From positions 1-64,000 of the forward strand of contig JACTVC010000034.1 of assembly GCA_018417955.1 (NCBI GenBank): 64,000 nucleotides of DNA, written 5' to 3'. Below, piece after piece: positions 1 to 10,957 of the stretch (positions within the stretch are counted from its first letter, which is position 1; each line of letters opens with the position of its first letter). A program made the translations under genes and the position numbers. This DNA is from Laccaria trichodermophora. Lineage: Eukaryota; Basidiomycota; Agaricomycetes; Agaricales; Hydnangiaceae. A model generated the notes under the pieces. It did not search any database and had not been told where the DNA came from. It saw only the letters and a program-made list of their open reading frames with translations.

Positions 1-645
1 TCATTCAAAATTTTTGAAGGTTTACCAGCACAAGGCTCTAATTCGACACACCCGCAAGATCAGGACACTCTGCCTGAGCTCTGACGGCGCTCACTTACTC
101 AGCGGAGGTGATTTCCACTTGAATTTTTCATATGGCATAACAATGACATTTTCCTCAGGCGAGGACGGCTTACTGGTGGTATGGGATCTGGAATCCGATA
201 CTCACCAACGATTTTTTCCTCTAATGGATATGTTATGGCCGCCACCTGGATGTCTTCAACCCAGAGTCCTACGAAGACCCTCGCCTTTGGTTGTCACGAT
301 GGCATGATCCACGTTCATGTGCGAGGAAATAATGTTCGTCACTGTACACCTCAATTCACATGGTTTTCTGACCCTACCTTCAGGGGATTTTCTATCCCTC
401 TTCGTCCGTTCACGTTGATGACGGGCCTGTGGAATTTCTCGCTTTCAATCCCACTACCTTATCTGCATTGGCCGTTGGAAGTGGCCGTCCCCAGAATTGG
501 CGTGTTGATGCGACAGGTCAGTAACACCTCGGAGAAACATGGCCCAGTTACTTATTTGATGGAAGCAGGTCTTCTCGTCGGTTCTCATGGAGAATGTGCC
601 TTCCAAGGAGGGCTACCCAAGAAACGTAAATTACAGTAATCATTT
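1..645 (+). pseudogene. Decayed WD40-repeat gene, 5' part cut by the window edge
   Basis: The sequence encodes a WD40 start (RHTRKIRTLCLSSDGAHLLSGG), an intron ending near 159, then GEDGLLVVWDLES. Blade order and intron position match the intact gene at 12586-14166, whose equivalent is RHTNAINTLQISQDG and VIVWDLV. Around the T-run near 210 the good frame jumps: WDLESDTHQRFF lies in one frame and SNGYVMAATWMSS with FGCHDGMIHV in another. A later stretch (DDGPVEFLAFNPTTLSALAVG, about 415-480) again needs a frame change after a probable intron. I therefore read this as a frameshifted paralogue. Seen: motifs and frame breaks. Inferred: loss of function. A sequencing indel could explain one break but hardly all of them. 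Confidence 0.6.
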
Positions 646-930
646 GACTTTGTTATCAACTTACTAACTTCCAACGCACAGCGATGAAGCTTGAAGTAGT
701 GCGTAATTTTACCATCTCCAAAATCTCGTGTTTAATTTATGTTCCTAGGCGCATTCCTTCCATGAAGGAAACCATATGAACATCAAGGTTTCGACTGATC
801 ATGTAGGCGTGATCGATGTCTTCACGTGGTCCGCCTCCAAAGGGCTGAGAGGGGACTTAAAACGTCTGATCGTCATGATAATTACCCATGTTTACATGAT
901 TGTACTTATTGCTCGAATTCTTCGCCCAAG

Positions 931-958
931 CTTCTTCTGCGAAGCTTCGCAGAAGAAG
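931..958. repeat. 28-bp perfect palindrome
   Basis: Two 14-base arms, CTTCTTCTGCGAAG and its exact reverse complement, abut with no spacer. The match does not extend further on either side. No coding context is evident. Confidence 0.9.
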
Positions 959-1245
959 TAGGGTCGTCTCAGAGAAAGAGCGACACCTCGTTCGGTGATA
1001 TTGTGTACTAAATATAAATTCCGCTCTGCGTTTTTTGTTCAATACATCCACTTGCGACTTCTCCTCTGCGGCGTTGCGGTTACATACATACCAAAATAGC
1101 TATAACCAACCGCGAAAGCAAATAAAGTTATCAATACAGGTGACGCGGTACAAGTGCCTCATTAGCCGGACAAGAGGGGCAGATTTGGGTACTGCGAGGA
1201 GGTCGAGCGCGTAGATGTCCCCGCTGGTGATGGTCAAGTGACAAG

Positions 1246-1424
1246 GGATGACGGTTCCACGTGCGTAGCAAAGCTAGGTGTCAAAGTGTCATTCAAACTA
1301 AAGAGATTCGTCAAGCTCGTGCTAAGCTCGGCAAAGGCAAGCTTACAGAACAGCAGTACGAAGAGTTCATCAAGAAGGAGATTGAGACGCTGATTCGACT
1401 AGCTTCCTCCCCTTCATCGTCATA
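1246..1424 (+). CDS. Short unidentified coding-like exon
   Basis: An open stretch ends at TAG (1422-1424) and reads as a hydrophilic, lysine- and glutamate-rich helix, for example QARAKLGKGKLTEQQYEEF followed by IKKEIETLIRLASS. Composition and codon use look coding, but I recognise no family. It has no convincing start and sits between the WD40 relic and a transposase fragment. It is probably the last exon of a decayed gene. Confidence 0.3.
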
Positions 1425-1489
1425 GGGAACTGGCAGAGGTGGAAGTTGTGGATGGGGAGCGTGGGGGGTAGATCACCATCAGGGAGGAG

Positions 1490-2304
1490 AAAGGGAAGAA
1501 TGGTCCCTATCAACTCGTGGATATCTGCACGAGGAAAGGAGTCCGTAAATGGCTAAAATCATTATTGAGAAGATTGTGCAAGCAAGATAAGGATGACGTA
1601 CGATAACGTCGCCAACAATACCATAGTCATCCCATAACTCTTTCAGCGTGCAGCCTTCTAGTAAGGTATCAGTGAGAACCTGGGAACGGCGACCCCCAAT
1701 CGGACCGTCCAAATTGTCGGAAGGTGCTGTACACCTAAATTAATCTGTCAGCAGGAGATTACGTCCAAAACTATTTCACTTACTTTGCACACCAGTCCTG
1801 AACAACGCATGCAAGCAGAGCTTGTTCTGGGTAGTCGGCAATATAGGGTCCAAGGCCATAGACCACACGTCGGTAATGGGCATCTCCGCAGCGCGTAACG
1901 CGAGGAGTGGTCATGTGAGGGCGTAACGATGCGAGGACATGGTCAAGTGACGTATGAAACAGCTGCCGGCGGAATTTGCGGAAGTTCACATCATCCGTAT
2001 AATCCTTGGAAGCTTTAAATTTGGTCGTCAGTGACCAGACGGGAAAATACAATGTAGACGACTCACTTTTCGGGATGGAGAGGAAAGCTAGAAGGGAAAC
2101 GGCGCCGCGGTGAGCGCGTCGCACAGAGTTATGAACATTTCCGATCGACGTGTATAACGGATAGAATTCGTTCTGGCCCGTTGCAACAGACACCGTTGTT
2201 TTGTCGCTACCGAGGATAGCTGGTACAAACATGGCACCATGAGTGCGTATCTCCTTTTTTGCGAATGGCAACCGTCGCCCTTTGACTTCGAACCATGCCC
2301 CCAA
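1490..2304 (-). pseudogene. Plavaka-type transposase fragment
   Basis: On the minus strand the conserved block ILGSDKTTVSVATGQNEFYP, then LYTSIGNVHN and RRAHRGAV, is typical of Plavaka (CACTA-related) transposases of agaricomycetes. Further on come RRSQVLTD, LWDDYGIVGDV and, after an intron, FPRADIHEL, which follow the family order. The protein then degenerates just where the family continues with its DLLHQ region, and nothing precedes the first block. Only a central piece of about 230 residues survives. Family knowledge is from memory. Inference: a dead transposon fragment. Confidence 0.8.
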
Positions 2305-3217
2305 AATCCGCGCTACCTCTTCCTCGCACTCTTCAGGTTACTCTCCGAGCGAACCGTGACCCCCATCCTGGAGTAACTGAAAAAGACAAGAAGCCCCGTC
2401 GCACCAGTGAGCAGGTGGCTGCTGAGAAGGAGCAAAAACTTCAGGAGAAGAACAGTAAGGCCCAGAAGAAGGAAGATGCGATCAAGAATGCCGCTCACCT
2501 TGAAGATGTCATGGATAAGGACGACAAGCTCAGGCTTCTCCAAGCTAACCATCCACCCCCAACACACAAAAAAAGACTGCCCGGTCTCAGAGACCAACTC
2601 AAGCAGTGCCAGATGATATGTCGCCCAGTCTGATCCCGAGTTGATTTGACACAGCTGCCATAGACAACCCTCCCAGACGACGACATATATGTTCCTGAAG
2701 ACGAGGACCAAGAGGGTGGAAGTGAGGATGAAGTCCTCAACGAGTCGGATGAGGACAACGCACCAAGACCCACTGGCAAGAAGGAATCAAAAGGTGAATT
2801 GAGGAAGAGAATCGAGGCCGCTCGTACGCCGGCAACGCCTTCCATGGATGGTAATAAGCGGAAGGCCGCTGAAGGTCCTGGAGTGTAAGTCAAACGTTAA
2901 CAATCGTTGTCGACTATTGCTCACTTACTCACCTCAGAGCCATTTCCGAAACGGCTCAAAAAAAGCCGAAAAAGGTGAACGAGGGCCTCCGGAATGATTG
3001 GAATACGAAGGCGGCATCTAACGATGATGAAGATCGTCTCCTCACAGAGGTAAAACCTTCTCATCGCCGTTCTGCTTCAGCGAACTCCGGAATGTCGATT
3101 TCCAGCCTACACGGCGACGTTCCACCAGGTTCTGGTGGGGAAGGATCAGATGTGGACCAGATGCTGTTGGGGATACGACGTCCAGAGAGATCTCGCCGTC
3201 GAGGATGGATATCTTGA
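2295..3217 (+). CDS. Charged low-complexity protein of a repetitive fungal family
   Basis: The ATG at 2295 starts a lysine- and glutamate-rich protein. It has a long helical stretch (about residues 25-80, EQVAAEKEQKLQEKNSKAQK), an acidic segment (EDEDQEGGSEDE), and a C-terminal block with AISETAQKKPKK then NEGLRNDWN. Likely introns end at about 2662 and 2937. I recall many agaricomycete proteins with the same order (coiled coil, acidic stretch, KKPK...LRxDWN), often in repeat-rich DNA. No catalytic motif is visible. The start codon overlaps the antisense Plavaka fragment, so the 5' end may have been acquired by rearrangement. Confidence 0.5.
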
Positions 3218-3233
3218 TGATGATCTTCCGTTA

Positions 3234-3396
3234 TCGTTTGCGTGTTCTCGTTTGCGTGTTCTCGTTTGCGTGTTATCGTTTGCGTGTTCTCGTTTGCGTG
3301 TTCTCGTTTGCGTGTTCTCGTTTGCGTGTTCTCGTTTTGTGTGTTCCCATTTGCGTGTTCTCGTTTGCGTGCTCTCATTTGCGTGTTCTCGTTTGG
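3234..3396. repeat. Tandem repeat, 14-bp unit, about 11 copies
   Basis: The unit is TCGTTTGCGTGTTC, mostly exact; the last four copies carry single changes and one has an extra T. Since 14 is not a multiple of 3, every frame cycles through the same 14-residue peptide, so the long open frames here are artefacts of the repeat. Confidence 0.95.
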
Positions 3397-3588
3397 ACCA
3401 TTCTCATCTTCTTACACCACCATCACGAGACAGCACAACAACAATACCCGAAAGTCCCAAAAGCAAATAAAATGGATAAAGGCAGGCGCTATGGGAAATT
3501 AAGATTGGTTGGTACAGCCTCAATCTTTATCGTCGTATGAGCTGAGGCGTTGTTAGACATTGCAGAAGATCAAAGACCTTTGGGCAGC

Positions 3589-4006
3589 GGTGAAGGCGAG
3601 CGTGGTAGGCTCTAGGCGTAATTCTCAGGAAGTTGAGATAGCGGGCGGCGTCTGCCTCACAAGCGCAGCGAGGATGGACGACGAGGCTGTTGAAGTTTTT
3701 GGCGCGGAGGTAAGTACGCTTCCGCGAAACATTCAGCGCCTGATTCTTCCTTTAGCTCTGCAATGCTTGCATGGCGGCTTCGGGAGGCTGGGGTACCGTC
3801 GAAGGCTCCGACGAGACACCGGTGAAGGCGAGCGTACTAAGCTCTGGACACAATTGTCAGGAAGTCGACATAGCGAGCAACGTCTGCCTCGTAAGTACGC
3901 TTTCGCAAAACATTCAGCGCCTGACGTTTCCTTTAGCGCTGCGATGCTTACATGGCAGTTCCAGGAGCCTGCGGTACCCATGAAGGCTCGGACGAGACAT
4001 CGCCCA
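3589..4006 (+). repeat. Imperfect tandem duplication of an exon-intron unit
   Basis: The segment starting GGTGAAGGCGAGCGT at 3589 recurs at 3821. A 46-nt intron-like segment (GTAAGTACGCT to CCTTTAG) at 3710-3755 recurs at 3891, 181 bp later, followed by a matching downstream exon (CTGCRATGCTTRCATGGC). Copy 1 carries about 51 extra bases before its splice donor. Both copies keep plausible splice signals. No family is recognised in the encoded peptide. Confidence 0.7.
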
Positions 4007-4026
4007 TGGCTTAGTCTGAACCCCAC

Positions 4027-4963
4027 CTAGAATAATGACAAAAACTTACGTAAATTGTAATAAAAATAGTAGCTCCTCGAAAAAAAAACCATTGACTTCT
4101 TACGGGTCCAGGGTCCAGCTATCATTACATTTCATCTTGCAGGTTCCGTTTGGCGTTAACGTGGACGATCTTCAAGCGACAGTCCATTAAACGGGCGGCC
4201 GTAGACCCTCGTTTGGAAGCAGGATTGTCGCGGGTGGTCGCGATTAACGACTGTGGATGTCATTGGTAGCGCTGAATCTGGAGAGTGGCAAAGGTGAGCG
4301 GCTGGGCGACGTTGCAAGCGTACTTACCCATTACTACCTGTGCCGTTTCTCGGATAGGTCATGTCCTGTACACATTGTAAAGAGTCAATCGAAGTATTGG
4401 AGTTTACAACTCACCAAAAACTGTTTTCTTCGGGACGGACAAGCACTCGTCAATGAGCGCCGTCGTTTCCAATTGAAATGAGTACGTTGGATGCCTTTCA
4501 CCATTGCGCACCGTCGAAATCGTCTACGAATCGTCATATATGAGCGCATGCGCTGATACCGACACCCAAAATGTTCGCATGTCCTTCCTCTACCAGCATC
4601 CTCTTCTCAAACATATCCTTGTTTCTTTTTCCTGCCGAAACGGTATGAACTACTCCCTATGAAGATTACTTCCTATGAATATTACTTTCTGCGTGTACAG
4701 TTGCGTAAATAACTATGAATGAAATCCAATGTAGCCCAGTTATCTTCATAACGAGCCAAGGTGGGAAACGTTGTCAAGACCTGAATACAGTTAATAACTG
4801 CCGACCCAATAATCAAGTATATACATACCTCTTGGCATATTAGTGCCAATTTTTCCGAGTCTTGTGAGTTGAAGGGTCGACTGACTTGAAGGTGTGTATT
4901 GCATTGCTTCTTGACGAAGTTCTAGGGGCCCTTAGTTAGCCGCATCCAAAAACGCCACACATA
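4027..4963. other. No gene supported
   Basis: Only short unconvincing frames are present. I see no splice-consistent gene and no recognised motif. Confidence 0.5.
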
Positions 4964-5200
4964 TCATACTTGGATTTCCTGATATTCCTTGTTGCTTAAT
5001 CCCAACGCCTCCGTCAACCGATAACCCCCTCGGCTTGGTCGCCCAACCTCGCCTGCTGGCTTTCGAATTTTCTTCGACTCAGCAATCGTTTTTGAACGCT
5101 GGTGGCTTTCGGATTCGGCCGACCACACACGTCTGAGCGTAAGAGGAGGGGGAATGATTTTCGATTCTGCTTCAAACGCTGTCCTAAGTGTGAGCGGCAT
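4964..5200 (-). pseudogene. Fragment of an unclassified protein with a GRPSRGGY motif
   Basis: The minus strand encodes KKIRKPAGEVGRPSRGGYRL then TEALGLSNKEY. I associate a 'GRP-x-RGGY-x-L-x-x-ALG' block with repeat-associated hypothetical proteins of mushrooms, but cannot name a domain. The stretch has no clear start or partner exons and lies just upstream of the Tnp2 transposase, so it may be an element-borne leftover. Confidence 0.3.
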
Positions 5201-5445
5201 GTGTTAGCTCTTGTAAACGTGCATAGCATATAATATAATGGCTGATGGATCCTTGTCCCGGATATATGGATGGATGGTTGTTGTATTCGTTGCGCACCTC
5301 AATTATCACCGGATTTGGGTAGTCTTGTCGATATTGAGGGAATCATAAGGTCGCGAAACTTGTTGTTTCAATTTCATACAAGGTTGTCATAGTTATACCG
5401 GGGGATACATATAAGTCAACGTCGCGACATCTTCTTCGGCAAGTC

Positions 5446-8400
5446 ATGTCTAGCAAAAAGAAAACTCGACTGCGCCTGTGCTACTGCCTCACCTGCAACG
5501 GCTCATCAGTCACCCAAGCCACATTCGATATCCACAGTCGAAAAGAAGCCAAATGTAAACTTCACGAAACAAAATCAGAATCCTACGAAACTATGGAATA
5601 TCTGCACAACGAGGTGTTCAAGCTCAGCCTCTCTGACTCCGTAGTGGCGACGCTGCCCAACCACCTGCCACCCACCCAGACTACGTTCACACAAGCCAAG
5701 TCATTCCCTTCATCGGCTACCCCTCCCTCTCCGAGTCCATCGTCTTTTGCTAGAGACCCTCCTCCGGGAAACTTCCGTGATCCAGGGAAAGAGTTTTATT
5801 ACTCCTTATATCATCTGGATCTGGAGATTGAGAAACGGGATCGTGAGGTGACGAACATTCTGCGAGACTGGCATGGGGATGGGCAGCTACTCACCTCAAC
5901 GACAAACACTCGCTTTCCATCGAGGCAATTGGTGACTGATTTTTTGCAAAAGGAATCTGTTTGGTTCAGGGACACCCACTCCCGACTGAAGAATTTGAAG
6001 ACGGACGTTAATGAGGGCACGAACGCTCTCCTTTTGGCCATGAGAGCCCGTTTGGAAGATACGGTGAAAAAAATAGACCAGGACATTAACGAATGGGTAC
6101 GGCTTGATGCTGAAATCAGGCGTTCTCCAGACTTTTACGACAATTGTAAGCAAGCCAAGTTTATGACGATCGATCGAGCAAGGATACCTAACGCTCATTT
6201 CTAGCACGGCACTTTGATCACCCCCTGAAAAACGGAAGTCCAGTAGTGGTTGTTGGATTATTTATGGCGCTTGTCATCAACCTTTTTGCCCATGCTTCCG
6301 GCCAGTCATGCACCTTTCTTTTGAAAATGGTTCACATTCTGCTCGAACAGATGGAGCCTGGCCTAGGTGAGAAGTTACCATTAGACAACTTGCCCAAGGA
6401 CATCCGGACAGCGCGAAAGATTTTTGACCTGGACCCTAAAACAACCACGTATGCAACATGCCCCTCATGTTCCAACATCTATCCCCCTGGCGAGAAAGAT
6501 GGAAGAAAGACCTACCCAGGAACATGCAATTTTAAACGATTCTCCACGAGCCAGCCGTGTGGCGCACGTTTGACGAAGCTGGGAGTTAAAGACGGGGTTA
6601 GTCTTCGAGTGCCCATTCGACCCTATGTGATGCAAGACTTTACTGCATTTGTTGGAGCGCTTTACGCCCGTCCCGGCATTGAAGAAGCCATTCGGTGGAC
6701 GCGTGACTGTATGGCTGTGGATGAGTTGCGCGGAATCAACCAAGGCAATGTCATTCGCGAGTTCCTTGACGCCAGTGGGGATGTTTTCGTCGACGCTAAC
6801 CACGAAATTCGCACAGTTTGGAGCATTAGCTGGGATGGATATAATCCATATCATAATCGCGCTGCTGGAAAGTCGGCATCAGTCGGATCCCTTGCTATGG
6901 GATGCATTAGCTTGCCACCTAGTATTTGTTACAAGCCAGAGAACATGTATCTTGGCGGTATCGTTCCAGGTCCCAAACAGCCGAGCTTGGATGGCTTGAA
7001 TCCGTTTTTGGCTCCTTTGGTTGATGTCCTTAACCGTTCTTATCACCGCGGGACATGGTACAGCAAAACGTATGAGCATCCTGAGGGCCGTCGTTCTCGC
7101 GAGGCAGTGGTGGTTGCCATTGCTGATCTCCCAGGATCCCGAAAGCTGAACGGGTGCGCAGGCCACTCAGCCAACAGATTTTGCTCTTTGTGTTATCTAT
7201 CGAAATCGGACATCAATAACCTTGATTACTCCAACTGGAAGAAAGTTTCACCGGAGGAGCACAGAGCAGCCGCAGAAGCTTGGCGGGATGCTCGTACTAA
7301 ATCGGAGAGGAAGAAACTTTATAAAAAAACAGGTGTCCGGTGGTCCGAACTTTTGCGATTGTCGTATTGGAATCCCATTCACTGGGTCATTGTCGACGGA
7401 ATGCATAACCTTTTTCTTGGCTTGGTCAAACACCACTTCCGAGTTGTGATAGGAACACACTGGGAGGAACCGCCTGATGACTTGGACGTTACTGAAGAGC
7501 GGGAAGCTTCGGAAAAGGAGCTTAGGAAGGCCCGTGCAGTGATGGCCAGCAATCCCTCTCAAGGATCTTTGCACAAGTTTTCAATTCCGGTGCTCCGCGC
7601 GCTTTGTTCTGAACGTGGTATTCAAGATCAGATAAAATTCAAGGGAAAAAAATCAAAAAAGTTACACTTCATCAGTCCCCTTTTGGTGAGTAAACGTTCT
7701 TGTGGTGACACCGCTCTGACAGTGAAAGACAGGCATCTCTCCCAACGCAAAGCGAGTCTAATCCTGCAGCCACGACCACTCCTGAAGGGGGTGAGAAGGA
7801 TGACGTTGAATCTACGCAGAGTGTTGGCCTTGAAGGTGGTCTGTCGGAAATCCTCATCGATCTCGGTGACGAGACCGCTAGCAATGACTTTGGTGCGATG
7901 CTCCACACAGAAGATTTACGTCAGATACAGGAAGACATCATGAATACGATGCGGCCCACCTGGCAAGCTGGCCCACCAGCCAACTTTGGTTCGCCCGCTC
8001 ACGGGAAACTTAAAGCCGATCAATGGAGAACATGTATCGAGTTTGACCTTCCGGTATCGTTGATAAGATGTGGTCGACGGGGGGGGCTGACGTTCCAGAT
8101 GAACTTCGGCTCCGGCGCCAGCAGGTAGTCGAGAGCACAATGCTGTTGTCGATGGCAATTCGATGGGCTACTTCACATCGAACCTCCGCAAGACACGCGG
8201 AAGCGGCTCGTCGATACTTGGAACTCTACCTGAGAAGCCTTCGGGAACTTTGCCCGAACATGGATCTGCATCCTGTGCACCATAACGCGCTGCATCTTCC
8301 CGATTTCCTTTTGAGGTTTGGGCCCATCCATGGATGGTGGATGTTCCCTTTTGAAAGATTGATTGGCATCCTACAGAAGGTCAACAACAACTATAAAATT

Positions 8401-9146
8401 GGTTAGTTCGATCTTTATTGTTTGAAATGACCCATACATTAACTATCCGCTGTTCCGCACAGGAGAACTTGAGGCAACGACTTTGAAATCCTTCTGTGCA
8501 GCAAGCCAGCTGAAGGTCCTGGTTGAACGCCCAGGGTGTCCCAAAGTGCTTGAAAAATGTGTACCCATTCTTCATGAGTGCTTCCCGAATTCCAAGATCG
8601 GTACCTTGATGCACGATATTCACACTTTAGATCAAGAGGAACACGCTAAAAAGGTCAAGGTCAAGGAGGTCGATCTTGAGGAAGACGTCCACTGCGCATT
8701 CGAGCTTTATACAAAAGAGAAGCAACCGAAACGAGTGAATCAATACGCACGTTACGATATCAATGGTCGAGGGTTCGCTATGGAGAATACAACTCCCCGA
8801 AACAGCATCATCTTTTATCAACCACCAAATCAACAAATCCTCGTCCCAGCGGTTATTCGGCAAATCTTCTCACCTGTATCAAAAGGAAGTCAAATTTTTA
8901 TCGCCGTTCATAGATATCGAGAAGTGGAAGACTCAACTTTCAAAAGTTACACTGATTTTGGAGCGGGAATTTGGTCGCAAGAGAGGAACCTTCAAGCTGA
9001 AATTGTGCCAGTCACACAGAAGATATATGCTGCGAATCGACGACAGTGGGCAGACAACAAAGTTGTTCTTCGCCCTCTTATTGAGGTACATCGGTTCCTT
9101 TCTATTTGAGGCCGTTGTTGACTTACTGTAAAATCAGGATTTCTGA
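5446..9146 (+). pseudogene. Tnp2 (CACTA/EnSpm-like) transposase, frameshifted once
   Basis: The gene starts at ATG 5446. Introns at 6146-6204, about 7686-7721, 8402-8462 and 9086-9137 join into one long frame ending at TGA 9144-9146. Diagnostic segments in order are a Cys motif (TCPSCSNIYPPGEKDG), PIRPYVMQDFTAFVGALYAR, WSISWDGYNPYHNRAAGKSA, NRFCSLC and WNPIHWVIVDGMHNLFLG. These match the fungal transposase family Tnp2 (PF02992) as I know it. Near 8065 the frame shifts by one base between EFDLPVSLI and MWSTGGADVP, just before a seven-G run, so the copy looks inactivated. A convergent accessory gene (9247-10890) ends 100 bp downstream, as often seen with these elements. Element ends were not found. 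Confidence 0.8.
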
Positions 9147-9246
9147 ATGTGCACTCGGTCCATTATCGAACACACATTCAAACCTTTATTGTACAGAGTT
9201 TACTGTACGTATTTTACAAGAAGTTCCGCCGTAACAAGGTGGGAGA

Positions 9247-10890
9247 TCAACTACGCTGGAGATGGTCCTATAAGAAAATATTAGGGAGGGTATATGCGTG
9301 AAAACTAAACGCTTACGAAGGATGGCAACGCTTTCGGAGGTCTTGCCTTGAGCTTCTGTTGTCTTGATTTGCTCAGAGACTTCCACCACAAGTCGTTGTA
9401 GTAGTTTGTAGGTAACCCAGCAGCCGCCCGAGGGAGTTTACTATAAGCTGTGTCGACTAACATACTTGCCTCCCGAAGGCGTGTGATTGGTGCATTACCA
9501 GGGCGCCGTCGCTTGAGGCCTTTACCGTAACGTTCAACAGCGTCCCACAGCAGTGACACTTGGTCATCCAGCCAAAACTTAGGAACGCGGCGGACAACTT
9601 TGGAATAACGGCCGTCGTCTTCTTTGTCGGTTTCATCGGAACTCATGCCTGCATTTCCGAGTTCGACTAGGACCTCCTCGACATGCCTCCAGAAGCTTTT
9701 ATCTTCGTGTAATCTGGCCTGAATGATGGCTTTACGCCGTTTGAAGGTCTGAGAGGTGATGAGAAGCGACCCACGATAAGATACCGAGAGTGCTCACGTT
9801 TAAACGGCGAGTGCGCCGCCGGTTTGCCCGTTCTTCATCCAGCCTTTCAGCTTCAACCCTTATCTGCTTTTGTTCGGTGGTTTCGGGATCTCCATGAGCT
9901 GGAGCAATCGAATTCTGGTACTTGTAACGCGTGCGACGGAGTTTGGTGATGAGGACCCGCTTTACAAAGCCGATGTCCTTGAATTGGGATGGGAAGGTCA
10001 AATCTTCAGTGTCTCTGATTTTCGGAATGATGTCGACTGCCATATGGTAGAGCAGCTGGTCGTTCCACATGCTGCTCATCTTCGAAGACCAGTCAAAGAC
10101 AGGCTCATCGAGGGTGGGACCGTCGTTGTTGTCGTTTTCGAAGTCATTGACCAAGCACCGGTCTGCCGTCTTAGTGGCTTGTGTATTCCAGAGGCTCTTT
10201 CCCTTCAAATAATCCTTCAGGATGGTCTAGCGGTACTGACATCAGGATCTGGTCATGCATAGACCAGAGACGCTTACATGAAATGATTTCTCTTCATCAG
10301 TCTTCTCACCAGTTGGTTTTCTTGCGGAGATGAAGTCGTCGCCGTCAGCGGAAGATTCAGAACTTCCGTCATGGGACATTGGTTCACGATTTCGGTGGGA
10401 GGCTGACCTCTTAGTGGGTGATTTCTTTGATGGCGTTGCCTTTGATGGTGTCGTCATTGTCTCTATAGCCTCTTTCACCCCTTGTTTCACCCCTTCCTGC
10501 ACGGCTATTCCAACGCCACGCAGAAGAAGTGAGGTAAGTTCCGATGAAAGCTGTGGCCCGTCTAAGTATGTGTGTACAAAGATCTTAGACAATACTCACC
10601 CCGCTCGAAGCCATAAAATTTCCAATGTCCAACGGAGCATCAGTTGCGCCAGAGGTGGGTGGACGAGCTGTTCCGTTATCGTCAGAGGTGCCTTCCATGT
10701 TGCGGTGGATGTTTTCGCTATTCTGCAATTTCTAAGCGGATGGATTATCTTAAACACGAAAGTAACTTACTGTGATAGGGCTAGGGTCATTGGTTTGGGT
10801 GTTCTACAATCTCTAAGCCAATATATCATTTTCAACGCAGAAGCGACTTACGGTGATAGGCCTGGGATTAGCAGGTGAATTTTCCGACAT
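9247..10890 (-). CDS. Accessory protein of the Tnp2 element
   Basis: From ATG 10890 a chain of short exons runs to TGA at 9247-9249. N-terminal exons give MSENSPANPRPIT and NTQTNDPSPIT, then a Ser/Thr/Lys-rich segment. Next comes SPWN-like DQLLYHMAV, and a region with FVKRVLITKLRRTRYKYQ and RRRTRRLN. After an intron follow FKRRKAIIQ, a helix and AGMSSDETDKED, and the C-terminal part has VPKFWLDDQVSLLWDAVERY. I recall this order, including the 'GMSSDE(T/S)' hinge, as a second protein next to fungal Tnp2/Plavaka transposases. No catalytic motif is known; a DNA-binding or assembly role is a guess. No frame disruption was seen. Confidence 0.65.
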
Positions 10891-10957
10891 GTTCACATCT
10901 TGGTCCGAAAGCTAATTCCCATCGCCCAGTGAGCAAATAGAATAAGAGAGAGATAAC

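Noticed and set aside
3234..3396. CRISPR-like array
   Set aside because: Units are contiguous without spacers and the genome is eukaryotic.
3061..3540. Several 80-110 codon frames of Cys/Phe/Val or Asn/Thr/Arg repeats
   Set aside because: Produced by the 14-bp tandem array, which opens every frame.
8041..8075. 14-nt intron explaining the Tnp2 frame change
   Set aside because: GTATCGTTGATAAG has GT and AG ends but is far too short for a spliceosomal intron; a one-base indel is simpler.
9210..9245. CGTAACAAGG segment resembling the end of 18S rRNA
   Set aside because: Only about ten bases match and the flanks are transposon DNA.
10330..10878. 182-codon plus-strand frame
   Set aside because: Antisense to several exons of the Tnp2 accessory gene and without motifs.
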